Of a DNA stretch of 64,000 nt, positions 45,001 to 55,753 are shown piece by piece. The notes under the pieces are model-generated. The model searched no databases. It saw nothing but the letters and a program-made list of their open reading frames with translations, and had not been told where the DNA came from. Position numbers and translations under genes: made by a program. Each line of letters opens with the position of its first letter. Position 1 is the first letter of the stretch. The DNA comes from Fibrivirga algicola (GTDB lineage Bacteria > Bacteroidota > Bacteroidia > Cytophagales > Spirosomataceae): contig NZ_WAEL01000004.1 in assembly GCF_011742925.1 (NCBI RefSeq), positions 434,001 through 498,000 of the forward strand, in the 5' to 3' direction.

Positions 45001-45387
45001 ATGATTACGGCTGTAACGGAAGGCATTAAAGTCAGCGTGAAAACTGAGTACCAGCACGGGTATTCCAGCCCACAGCAGGCACACTATGTATTCACGTATC
45101 GTATTGCAATAGAAAACCACAGCGAACACACCATTCAGCTGTTGCGTCGTCACTGGCTTATCTACGATGCCCACGGGCAGGTACGTGAAGTAGAAGGCGA
45201 AGGCGTCATCGGTCTTCAGCCGGTGCTGGAACCCGGCGAACGGCATGAGTATGTATCGGGTTGCAACCTGCACGCCAGCATGGGCAAAATGGTGGGTAGC
45301 TACCTGGTCGAGCGGTTAATCGACGGCAAACAATTTCGAATTCAGGTACCCGAGTTCACTATGGTGGTGCCCTTCCATCTGAACTAA
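45001..45387 (+). CDS. apaG: ApaG-domain protein
   Basis: The 128-residue single-domain ApaG protein has a fibronectin-like fold: [45 protein letters not shown], and the [33 protein letters not shown] signature (here GVIGLQ). ApaG is linked genetically to cobalt/magnesium resistance and diadenosine-tetraphosphate phenotypes in enterobacteria, and its biochemical role is unsettled. It is followed after 15 bp by a methyltransferase gene. Confidence 0.93.
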   Translation: [128 protein letters not shown]

Positions 45388-45402
45388 CGTTACCAGGAAT
45401 CT

Positions 45403-46182
45403 GTGATTGCCGCGTATCTCCGTTACCTCTGGCAGGCTGGCAACCTGCACGGTCTGCACTCGCCCTTTGTTTACGCCCTTTACCGTGACATTATTCGTCA
45501 CCGGCACCCTGCCCCATCGGGTACGTTGCCCATAGAAGTGCTTCGTTCCAACCTGCTGAAAAGCTCCGATTCACTAACTGTAACCGACCTTGGGGCGGGC
45601 TCCCGGCGAACTACCGGAGCGCAACGCTCCGTCGCTTCCATTACCCGCAACGCCCAAAAACCAGCCCGTTATGCCTGGCTCCTCCACCGGCTGATTGGCC
45701 ATTTTCAGGCCAGGTACGTGCTGGAACTAGGTACGTCGCTTGGGTTAACAACAGCCTACCTGGCCAATGCCGTTGCGCAAACACAGGGGCAACTCTATTC
45801 ATTCGAGGGCTGCCCCAACACCGCTGCACGCGCCCGCACCCACATGGACCAACTCGGTTATTCGCAGGTTAAACTGATAGTTGGTAACCTGGACGAAACG
45901 CTGGCGCAAACCGTATCTGGGCTACCCCGGATTGACCTCGCCTTCTTCGACGCCAATCATCGATACGAGCCTACAGTTCAGTATTTTATGACGTGTTTAC
46001 CCCTCGTTCATAATGATACTGTCTTTATTTTTGACGACATTCACTGGTCCGAAGACATGGAGCGGGCCTGGGCCGCCATAAAAGCGCATCCAGCCGTTCA
46101 GGTTACGGTCGACCTGTTTGGTGTCGGGTTGGTTTTTTTCCGGCGCGAACAGCCGAAACAACACTTCATACTGCGCTTTTAA
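45403..46182 (+). CDS. Class I SAM-dependent methyltransferase (O-methyltransferase-like)
   Basis: The 259-residue protein starts at GTG. Its N-terminal part (HGLHSPFVYALYRDII) is typical of a Bacteroidota group. The Rossmann core has VLELGTSLGLTTAYLA (SAM loop), YSFEGCPNTA and the IDLAFFDANHRYEPT motif, with a terminal DTVFIFDDIHWSEDMERAW. It resembles the Methyltransf_24 family. A low-complexity basic insert (RRTTGAQRSVASITRNAQKPARYA) precedes the SAM loop. Substrate unknown. It sits in a tight series apaG-methyltransferase-copper monooxygenase-like gene. Confidence 0.88.
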   Translation: MIAAYLRYLWQAGNLHGLHSPFVYALYRDIIRHRHPAPSGTLPIEVLRSNLLKSSDSLTVTDLGAGSRRTTGAQRSVASITRNAQKPARYAWLLHRLIGHFQARYVLELGTSLGLTTAYLANAVAQTQGQLYSFEGCPNTAARARTHMDQLGYSQVKLIVGNLDETLAQTVSGLPRIDLAFFDANHRYEPTVQYFMTCLPLVHNDTVFIFDDIHWSEDMERAWAAIKAHPAVQVTVDLFGVGLVFFRREQPKQHFILRF

Positions 46183-46194
46183 CCTAAGTACTTT

Positions 46195-47556
46195 ATGTCT
46201 ACCCGACTTTTACTGACAGGCACGCTGGGCGCCGCTCTGGTGATTGCAGCTTGCCAGAAGCCAGCCACTGATGCAACGCCCGACGCAGGCAAAACGTCGT
46301 TTGCACTGATTCAGGACAAGATTCTGACACCCTCCTGCGCCACGGCAGGTTGCCACGCGTCGGAGTCTGACGCTTCCTTTAAGCAGCATGGCCTGGTATT
46401 GGCAAACGGGGTAGCCTATGCCAATTTAGTTGGTGTCGACCCAAAGAATGCAGATTCAAAAGCAGATGGGCATAAGCGCGTGAAGGCGTTTGTGGCGTTG
46501 CAAAGTTTGCTCTACCACAAACTGAATACCGATGCGTCGCATCATGGTGGTAAGAGCTACGGTAATCCAATGCCCCTTGGCAGCGAAGCCTTATCTGTGG
46601 GCCAGATTGAATTCGTTCGCCGATGGATCGACGGTGGAGCAAGAGCCGATGGCAATTTGATCGATGCCAGCCTGCTCGATGATAAAACTCCAAGCACGGC
46701 CCCCTTTAGTGCATTTACCCCACCCGCTGCCCCGGCAGCCGGACAGGGTTTTCAGCTCAAAGTGGACCCTTTTGATATTGCGACCAATTTCGAACGTGAA
46801 CTGTTTGTACGGCGGGCGGTGGGCAATTCGACAGATATCTACGTGAATCGTTTCACGGTCAACATGCGGCCGGGCAGTCACCATTTTATCGCCTACGATT
46901 TCGAAAACAAGGCGAACCTGCCTCAGACAGACGTTGTCCGCGACCTGCGTCTGCCAGATGGCTCACTGAATCTGTTGACCGCCTTGCAGATGTCGAACCA
47001 TACGTACCTGATGGGTAGCCCCAATGCCTCGTTTGAGTACAAGTTTCCCGAAGGCGCAGCGTTGCAAATTCCGGCTAACGCTTCGTTTGACCTGAATGTG
47101 CATTACGTAAATAAAGGGCAGACAATCTCAAAAGGGGAAGCGTACATCAACATCTACACAACGCCGCAGGCTGCCGTGACCAAGGTGGTGAAAACGCTCA
47201 ACATGAGCAACACCAATTTGTCTATTCCGGCTAACTCCCGTAAAACATTTACCAAGTCGTTTACGGTTAGTAAGCCATCGCTGGTACTTATGCTTACCTC
47301 GCACATGCATAAGTTGGGCGAAAAATTTGTGATCAAGATTAAAGGCGGTGCCCGCGATGGCCAGATCGTGTATACAACCACTGATTGGGAACACCCGGAC
47401 GTTATCAACTTCGCTACGCCGATTCAACTGGCGAAAGGAGAAGGACTCACCTCGGAGATTACCTACAACAACACAACAGCTAAGGCTGTGGAGTTTGGAC
47501 TTACCAGCGCCGATGAAATGGGTATCATCTTCGGGTATTATTACGAGACAAACTAA
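46195..47556 (+). CDS. PHM-like copper monooxygenase-type lipoprotein with cytochrome-like N-terminus
   Basis: The 453-residue lipoprotein (lipobox IAAC, Cys20) has two parts. Residues about 35-150 look like a cytochrome-c-type module with a CATAGCH motif (Cys48, Cys53, His54), a C-x4-CH rather than CxxCH spacing, and a distal WIDGGA stretch. Residues 185-453 resemble the two domains of peptidylglycine alpha-hydroxylating monooxygenase: His229-His230 and His303 (NVHY) correspond to the CuH ligands, and His370-Met-His372 with Met442 to the CuM ligands. All six ligands are therefore present. An oxygen-activating surface enzyme is plausible; the substrate is unknown. A strong terminator follows. 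Confidence 0.75.
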   Translation: MSTRLLLTGTLGAALVIAACQKPATDATPDAGKTSFALIQDKILTPSCATAGCHASESDASFKQHGLVLANGVAYANLVGVDPKNADSKADGHKRVKAFVALQSLLYHKLNTDASHHGGKSYGNPMPLGSEALSVGQIEFVRRWIDGGARADGNLIDASLLDDKTPSTAPFSAFTPPAAPAAGQGFQLKVDPFDIATNFERELFVRRAVGNSTDIYVNRFTVNMRPGSHHFIAYDFENKANLPQTDVVRDLRLPDGSLNLLTALQMSNHTYLMGSPNASFEYKFPEGAALQIPANASFDLNVHYVNKGQTISKGEAYINIYTTPQAAVTKVVKTLNMSNTNLSIPANSRKTFTKSFTVSKPSLVLMLTSHMHKLGEKFVIKIKGGARDGQIVYTTTDWEHPDVINFATPIQLAKGEGLTSEITYNNTTAKAVEFGLTSADEMGIIFGYYYETN

Positions 47557-47574
47557 AGAGGGTATTTTTCATTG

Positions 47575-47611
47575 AAAAGGTGGCTTTCCAAATGGCAGGC
47601 CACCTTTTTTT
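47575..47611 (+). terminator. Intrinsic terminator after the copper monooxygenase-like gene
   Basis: A perfect 10-bp stem (47575-47584 with 47599-47608) is followed by T residues. Confidence 0.85.
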
Positions 47612-47635
47612 ATGAGTTGACGCGTACTTTGCAGG

Positions 47636-49165
47636 ATGACGCATCGCTACTTTCTCACAACACTCTTGCTGTCGGCTGGCATCTGTCTATCAGCCGTTGG
47701 GCAATCACTCCCTGCATCCGACCCCGATCGGATGGCAAAAATAAAGGCGGCACTCCCCGTCATTGATAAGCTATATCGAGACTATGCCGCCCAACGCAAT
47801 ATACCCGGGCTGGGATTTGGCGTGGTTGTCGATGGTCAGTTGGTCTACGGGAAAGGCGCTGGTTTTGCCGATCTGGCCACCAAGAGACCTGCTACCGAAC
47901 AATCACAATTCCGAATTGCCTCGATGACAAAGAGCCTGACGGCGATGGCCATTTTGAAGCTTCGTGATGAAGGCAAACTACGGCTCGACGATCCGGCAGC
48001 TAACTACGTACCTGAACTCAAGCAGTTGAAGCCACTCACAACCGATGCTCCCGCCATCACCGTACGTCACCTGCTGACACACGCGGCTGGCTTTCCGGAA
48101 GATAACCCCTGGGGTGACCGGCAACTAGCTGACTCAGAGGCCGAGTTTACCCAGTTTTTGAACGGTGGCGTTTCACTGTCGAATGCACCCGGTATAGCTT
48201 ACGAATACGCAAATCTGGGCTTTTCACTCCTGGGCCGAATTATCACCAACGTGACAAAGCAGCCGTACCAGCAGTACATCACCACTGACATTCTAAAGCC
48301 GCTGGGCATGAACAGTACGATCTGGGACTACCGGAAAGCCGACCCCGCCCGGTACGTCAACGGCTACCGTTGGCAGGAAGGACAATACATACCCGAAGTG
48401 CCACTCGCCGATGGATCATGGGGCGCCATGGGCGGGCTGATCACCACGGTTGACGATTTTGCCAAGTACATGGCACTCCACCTAAGTGCGTGGCCTGCCC
48501 GCGATGGTGCTGACACTGGCCCGGTAAAGCGTAGTTCGATACGGGAGATGCAACAGCCCTGGAATTTCCGGGGTCTGAACGCGCAGTTTCGGTATGCCTC
48601 GGGGCGGCTCTGCCCGCAAACGATCAGTTATGCGTATGGCCTGGTGTGGGTACGTGACTGTGAAGGACGGGTCAGTGTAGGCCATAGTGGCGGTCTCCCT
48701 GGCTTCGGGAGCGAATGGCAGGTGCTTCCCGACTACGGCATCGGCGTCATCGGTTGTGCAAATCTGACCTATTCAGGCTTGCGCGGCATCAACACGATTG
48801 CCCTGGATACCTTGATCTCACTAGCCGGATTAAAGCCCCGGCCTATACCCGTATCCTCTATCCTTGCCAAGCGAAAAGCCGAGTTGGTATCGCTCTTACC
48901 GGATTGGAAAAACGGGGAAGCTAGTGGCATTTTTGCTGAAAATTTCTTTCCTGACACGCCGATTGCCCTCCGCCGGAAGGCCACGCAGGCGTTATTTGAG
49001 AAGATCGGCAAAGTTGTTCGCGTTGGCGAGATCGCCCCGGAAAATAACCTGCGGGGTACGTTCCGAATGGATGGTGAACGTGGCAGCGTCAACGTCTTTT
49101 TTACACTCACACCTGAAGCGAACCCGCTGATCCAACAGCTGGATATTACAGAAGCGAAGCTGTAG
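47636..49165 (+). CDS. Serine hydrolase, class C beta-lactamase-like (S12)
   Basis: The 509-residue secreted protein has a signal peptide (about 1-23, ending AVGQ) and a beta-lactamase/D-aminopeptidase fold with SMTK (SxxK), YAN (YxN) in YEYANLGFSLLG, and HSGG at the third motif position (VGHSGGLPGF). Residues beyond about 400 form a C-terminal domain found in related esterases and D-peptidases. True AmpC enzymes have KTG at the third motif, so HSG favours an esterase or D-amino-acid peptidase over antibiotic resistance. It is monocistronic. Confidence 0.92.
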   Translation: MTHRYFLTTLLLSAGICLSAVGQSLPASDPDRMAKIKAALPVIDKLYRDYAAQRNIPGLGFGVVVDGQLVYGKGAGFADLATKRPATEQSQFRIASMTKSLTAMAILKLRDEGKLRLDDPAANYVPELKQLKPLTTDAPAITVRHLLTHAAGFPEDNPWGDRQLADSEAEFTQFLNGGVSLSNAPGIAYEYANLGFSLLGRIITNVTKQPYQQYITTDILKPLGMNSTIWDYRKADPARYVNGYRWQEGQYIPEVPLADGSWGAMGGLITTVDDFAKYMALHLSAWPARDGADTGPVKRSSIREMQQPWNFRGLNAQFRYASGRLCPQTISYAYGLVWVRDCEGRVSVGHSGGLPGFGSEWQVLPDYGIGVIGCANLTYSGLRGINTIALDTLISLAGLKPRPIPVSSILAKRKAELVSLLPDWKNGEASGIFAENFFPDTPIALRRKATQALFEKIGKVVRVGEIAPENNLRGTFRMDGERGSVNVFFTLTPEANPLIQQLDITEAKL

Positions 49166-49221
49166 GTACGTTGATAACGCTCGTAGACGTGCAAAATCCT
49201 GCACCTCTACGCCAACTACAA

Positions 49222-49255
49222 AAAAAGCCGCCCCAGATTTCTGGGGCGGCTTTTT
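49222..49255. terminator. Bidirectional terminator between the S12 gene and deaD
   Basis: A GC-rich 10-bp stem (49227-49236 with 49241-49250) with a 4-nt loop is flanked by A5 and T5, so it works on both strands. Confidence 0.95.
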
Positions 49256-49272
49256 GATAGGATGAACGCTGA

Positions 49273-51336
49273 TTATTTAGCGATCTCTACGTTTACCTGA
49301 CGGCCTTTGATGTTGTTACCATCCATGGCTTGCACCACGCGGTTCGCTACATCATTAGGTACGTCGACGAACGTGTGCTTGTCAAAAATATCGATGCTGC
49401 CAATGCTGCTGCCTGGGATACCTGACTCGCCGGCAATTGCGCCAACCAAATCACCCGGACGAACATAATCACGACGACCGATGCTGACACTCAGGCGGGT
49501 CATGTTTGGCTCACGCTCACGAACAGGACGTTCGTTGCTGCGGGCGAAATAACCCTCTTTGCCTCCTTCACGCTCCGGACGAGGGCCACGGTCTTCGAAG
49601 CGACCGCCTCCACGACGATCTTCGAAACGACCACCGCCACGCGAATCGGTGCCACGGCTTTCAAAACGTCCGCCACGATCGCCACCACGACGATCTTCGA
49701 AACGGCCACCACCGCGTGAATCATTGCGACGATCATCGAAACGACCACGACCGCCTTCGCGAGGACCACGATCTTCGAATCGATTCGACGAGTTACCGTT
49801 GCGACGATCTTCTTCGTTCAGGTCTTTATCCGAGAATTCATTTTTCTCGATGCCCATGCTCCGCTTCATCAGCGCAGCCACGATCTGCTCCGTAGAGAAG
49901 CCCGTGTGCTGCAGTTGAGTCAGCATGTCATCGTACAGGTGCAGGTCTTTGCTCTCTGTGATATCAACTTCCAGTTGCTCGATAAAGCGAGCTTTCCGGA
50001 TGCCAACGATATCTTCGAACGAAGGGATAACGCCTTTGTCAACCCGTACTTTCGTATAAGTCTGAATATCACGGAACCGGAATTTCTCGTCGCGGCTCAC
50101 CAGTGAGAATGCACGACCCGATTTACCGGCGCGGCCGGTACGGCCAATACGGTGTACGTAATATTCTTCGTCGAGGGGGATATCATAGTTGATAACCGCA
50201 TCTACATTGTCAACGTCGATACCACGGGCAGCCACGTCAGTAGCCACCAGGATCGTAGTTGTACCTGCACGGAACTTGCTCATCACGTTGCTCCGCTGCG
50301 CCTGACGCAGGTCACCATGCAGCCCCTCGGCCTGATAGCCACGAATCATCATGTCTTCCACGATTTCCTCTACCTTCCGCTTCGTGTTACAGAACACCAG
50401 CATCAGCTTCAGGTCGTACAGGTCGATCAGGCGGCACATTACTTCGGTTTTAGCTTTCGGCTTCACCTCGAAATAGACCTGCTCAATGTTGACGTTGGTC
50501 AGTTCTTTCTTCACCACCTTCACCATCACCGGGTTCACCTGGAACCGCTGCGTCATGGCCAGAATTGGCTTCGACATAGTAGCCGAGAACAGCACTGTCT
50601 GACGCTCTTCCGGGAAGTCTTCCAGAATGCTTTCGATGTCTTCACGGAAGCCCATGTCCAGCATTTCGTCGGCTTCGTCAAGAATGATCATCTTAGCGTC
50701 GTCGAGCTTCAGCGTGTTGCGTTGCATGTGGTCCATCACACGGCCAGGCGTACCTACCACAATGTGAACTCCTTTCTTCAGCGACCGAATCTGGCGCTCG
50801 ATTGAGTCGCCACCGTAAATCGTTTCGATATAAATACCCCGCTTAAATTTGCTGAGTTTACGTAGTTCGTCTGTTACCTGAACGGCTAGTTCGCGGGTTG
50901 GGCACAGGATAAGCACCTGTACGCTCCGGTCGCTTGGGTCGATCAGTTCAAGGGCGGGAATACCAAACGCGGCCGTTTTACCGGTACCCGTCTGCGCCTG
51001 TCCAATTACGTCGCGACCAGCCAGAATTGGCGGGATAGCCTCGGCCTGGATTGGTGACGGCGTTGTAAAGCCCATTTCCGTAACGGCAGCCAGAATATCG
51101 GCCGACACGTTCAGGTCGGCGAAGGTAAATCCTTTAGCAACGACAGGCTGTACGGTGATTGTTTCTTTAATAATGGGTTGCTCAACCTCGTTGGCTGGCA
51201 ACTCAACGTCGGATACAGCGGCCTGAAAAGCAGCATTTGCGTCCATCTGTTGGTTGTTAGTCTGTGCGGCCTCTTCCTGCACAGGAGTTTGATCGACGAT
51301 CTCGTCGGTCTCGGGCTGGATGTTGTCCAGATTCAT
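49273..51336 (-). CDS. deaD: DEAD-box RNA helicase with RGG repeats and DbpA-type RNA-binding domain
   Basis: The 687-residue protein has an acidic 70-residue N-terminal extension and a helicase core with the Q motif (FTFADLN...TPSPIQ), AQTGTGKT (motif I), PTRELA, GTPGR, DEAD in LDEADEML, SAT and HRIGRTGR. An Arg/Gly/Asp/Glu-rich repeat tail (about 530-615) follows, then a DbpA/CsdA-type RNA-binding domain (about 625-687; RLSVSIGRRDYVRPGDLVGAIAGESGI). It probably unwinds structured RNA in ribosome assembly and mRNA turnover, especially in the cold. The transcript appears to have a leader of about 325 nt. Assignment to the CsdA/DeaD branch is by architecture. Confidence 0.95.
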   Translation of the reverse strand: MNLDNIQPETDEIVDQTPVQEEAAQTNNQQMDANAAFQAAVSDVELPANEVEQPIIKETITVQPVVAKGFTFADLNVSADILAAVTEMGFTTPSPIQAEAIPPILAGRDVIGQAQTGTGKTAAFGIPALELIDPSDRSVQVLILCPTRELAVQVTDELRKLSKFKRGIYIETIYGGDSIERQIRSLKKGVHIVVGTPGRVMDHMQRNTLKLDDAKMIILDEADEMLDMGFREDIESILEDFPEERQTVLFSATMSKPILAMTQRFQVNPVMVKVVKKELTNVNIEQVYFEVKPKAKTEVMCRLIDLYDLKLMLVFCNTKRKVEEIVEDMMIRGYQAEGLHGDLRQAQRSNVMSKFRAGTTTILVATDVAARGIDVDNVDAVINYDIPLDEEYYVHRIGRTGRAGKSGRAFSLVSRDEKFRFRDIQTYTKVRVDKGVIPSFEDIVGIRKARFIEQLEVDITESKDLHLYDDMLTQLQHTGFSTEQIVAALMKRSMGIEKNEFSDKDLNEEDRRNGNSSNRFEDRGPREGGRGRFDDRRNDSRGGGRFEDRRGGDRGGRFESRGTDSRGGGRFEDRRGGGRFEDRGPRPEREGGKEGYFARSNERPVREREPNMTRLSVSIGRRDYVRPGDLVGAIAGESGIPGSSIGSIDIFDKHTFVDVPNDVANRVVQAMDGNNIKGRQVNVEIAK
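49570..49785 (-). repeat. Coding repeats for the RGG/RFEDRR tail of the helicase
   Basis: Imperfect tandem units encode variants of GGRFEDRRGG, SRGGGRFEDRR and GRGRFDDRR in the minus-strand reading. The repetition is protein-coding, in frame, and should promote RNA binding or phase separation. Confidence 0.85.
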
Positions 51337-51871
51337 ACTTTGATATTGAAAATAATTCGTTCCGCATACGGCGGAATTTCGTCAAGCTGACAGTGACGTG
51401 TGCAGGATACCCACTAAGCACCAACCCAGGATGTTCGTCGTAACCGACGTGGAAATAACCCCTACCCCAACGAGTAACCCAGGTGAATTTGAAATCGCTT
51501 AGACTAGCGTAGTTGACCCTCGTTAACTTAAAGCCACCGCCCCACAGCCTGTACTGTCTTTTTGTACATCCATGCCGGCTCTGTAGACCACATCTTACAA
51601 ACGAGTGCGACCTGAAACGATCGCTTAGAACAGAGAGAAGCCGACGGATGTCGCTTGAAATTCTGGTGCAAAAGTAAGACTAATTATCGAAAAAAGCAAG
51701 TAAGACTAAAATAATCTTGTACTTTTCTAACAAAGCCTGTCGAATGGCATCGTGTTGTGGTAGCAACCGAAACTTCGGCAAAGTAGCCAGGTAACGAAAT
51801 TGTGTATGCTTTTTTTAAGAAAACTCAGTTGGCGTTCAGCTTCACAGTTGGTCAGCGTGTAGTTTCGCGGC
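51337..51871. other. 535-bp divergent gap between deaD and mtnN
   Basis: Most of it appears to be the deaD 5' leader (about 51662 down to 51337), with a TTCCGC/GCGGAA hairpin (51360-51376) close to the deaD start. The deaD promoter is at 51669-51700. On the plus strand a -7-like TAGTTTCG (51860-51867) lies only 4 bp before the mtnN ATG, which suggests a nearly leaderless mtnN mRNA. No gene was seen. Confidence 0.65.
51669..51700 (-). promoter_or_regulatory. Promoter of deaD
   Basis: The minus strand reads CTTG (51700-51697), a 20-bp spacer, then TACTTTTG (51676-51669), a good Bacteroidota promoter. It lies about 333 bp before the deaD ATG. Confidence 0.65.
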
Positions 51872-52633
51872 ATGCAGTCAAACAAAAATTTTAGCTCAAT
51901 TACAGCCTTGCTAGGGGCATTCGGGGAAGAAGTCAAGCTGATCGAAGAATCACTCCAAGATGCCGACGTGGTTGACCTGAATGGCCACCGGTTCGTTACG
52001 GGTACGTTGGGTACACAGCGGGTGGTGGTGACGTTGACGGGGATTGGCAAAGTGAACGCCGCCATGACCACAGCTTTCGTGATTGCTCATTTCCGCCCGC
52101 AGCGCGTTATTTTCACGGGTATTGCGGGTGGGGTGCGCACCGATCTGGAACCCGGCGATCTGGTCATTGGTGGTGAGGTGGGCTTTCATGATGTGCATTC
52201 CGTAACGCTGACGATGGAGCCAACCCGCCAGTCGATGCACCCGGTCAGCTACGCGCTGAATCCACTTTACTTCCCGGCAGACCCCGCCCTGCTTTCCCTC
52301 GCTCAGGAAACAGCCCAGACCATCAACTTCGATCAGGTACATGGCAGCACCCGGGCGCCCAGCATAACGGTTGGCCGCATTCTGACGGGCGATGAGTTCG
52401 TTCATTCGGCAGCGCGCGCGAATGCCCTCCGGACTGAACACGGTGCCGATGCGATTGAGATGGAAGGAGCGGCCGTCGCGCAGGTATGTTATCAACAAAA
52501 CATTCCCTGCCTGGTTATTCGCAGCCTCAGCGACCGCGCCGATAGCCACGCCGTAATCGACCTGCTCGATTTCCTGAGTACCGCCGCCCGGAACTCGGCG
52601 AAGCTGGTAACAAGCGTCGTACGAGCCATGTAA
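51872..52633 (+). CDS. mtnN: 5'-methylthioadenosine/S-adenosylhomocysteine nucleosidase
   Basis: The 253-residue PNP-fold nucleosidase has LLGAFGEEVKLI with the conserved catalytic Glu, TGIGKVNAAMTT, FTGIAGGVRTDLEPGDLVIG, the ribose-binding DAIEMEGAAVAQVC, and RSLSDRAD with the catalytic Asp. It removes adenine from MTA and SAH to recycle SAM by-products. About 20 residues precede the usual start of the fold. It is convergent with leuS, with a hairpin between them. Confidence 0.95.
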   Translation: MQSNKNFSSITALLGAFGEEVKLIEESLQDADVVDLNGHRFVTGTLGTQRVVVTLTGIGKVNAAMTTAFVIAHFRPQRVIFTGIAGGVRTDLEPGDLVIGGEVGFHDVHSVTLTMEPTRQSMHPVSYALNPLYFPADPALLSLAQETAQTINFDQVHGSTRAPSITVGRILTGDEFVHSAARANALRTEHGADAIEMEGAAVAQVCYQQNIPCLVIRSLSDRADSHAVIDLLDFLSTAARNSAKLVTSVVRAM

Positions 52634-52640
52634 GGAACAA

Positions 52641-52689
52641 AGAGCGCTAACACGAGGTGCCCCACAGAGATACCTCGTGTTAACGCTCT
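52641..52689. terminator. Hairpin between convergent mtnN and leuS
   Basis: The 18-bp arms 52641-52658 and 52672-52689 have one mismatch around a 13-nt loop, between two convergent gene ends. There is no strong T-run, so termination is inferred from position. Confidence 0.65.
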
Positions 52690-52692
52690 CCT

Positions 52693-55554
<2,862 letters not shown>

Positions 55555-55753
55555 TGGGGATAGTATAATGAAATACGTAGAATGGATTCGGGTGGGCTTT
55601 TCTCAGTGCCATCGGTTCATTCGAAACGCTCAGTGTTTAACCTCAACGAAGCGAATGCGCGCTAGCCCTGCCCACCTGATCCAGGTTGATTCCGGTGCGC
55701 CTGACCGGGAATTTAGTTGCAAAAGTAGCCCTTCGTGTGGACTTTTACGCGGT
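55555..55753 (-). promoter_or_regulatory. leuS leader and promoter, possibly a structured RNA
   Basis: The minus strand has a perfect TACTTTTG -7 box at 55727-55720. The predicted leader can form a hairpin at its 5' end (about 55691-55714), a small ACCTG/CAGGT hairpin, and a closing stem GGTGGGC/GCCCACC (about 55676-55670 with 55602-55592) enclosing a CATTCG/CGAATG stem. No known riboswitch consensus was matched. Confidence 0.4.

Noticed and set aside
47636-49165. Calling the S12 hydrolase an antibiotic-resistance beta-lactamase.
   Set aside because: The third active-site motif is HSG and not KTG, and there is no AmpR-type regulator. An esterase or D-peptidase role is more likely.
49570-49785. 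A repeat array that at first sight resembles a direct-repeat or CRISPR-like region.
   Set aside because: The units are imperfect, without spacers, and are in frame with the RGG-type tail of the DEAD-box helicase.
50152-50805. A 217-codon open frame on the plus strand opposite the helicase.
   Set aside because: It is the antisense of conserved helicase motifs, rich in His and Gln/Leu as expected from a reverse-complement shadow, with no promoter or family signature.
55660-55730. A stretch near leuS (ACCTGATCCAGG and following bases) that recalls the second half of a TPP riboswitch.
   Set aside because: The CTGAGA element and the first helix are missing in the correct order and strand, and neither neighbouring gene is a thiamine gene.
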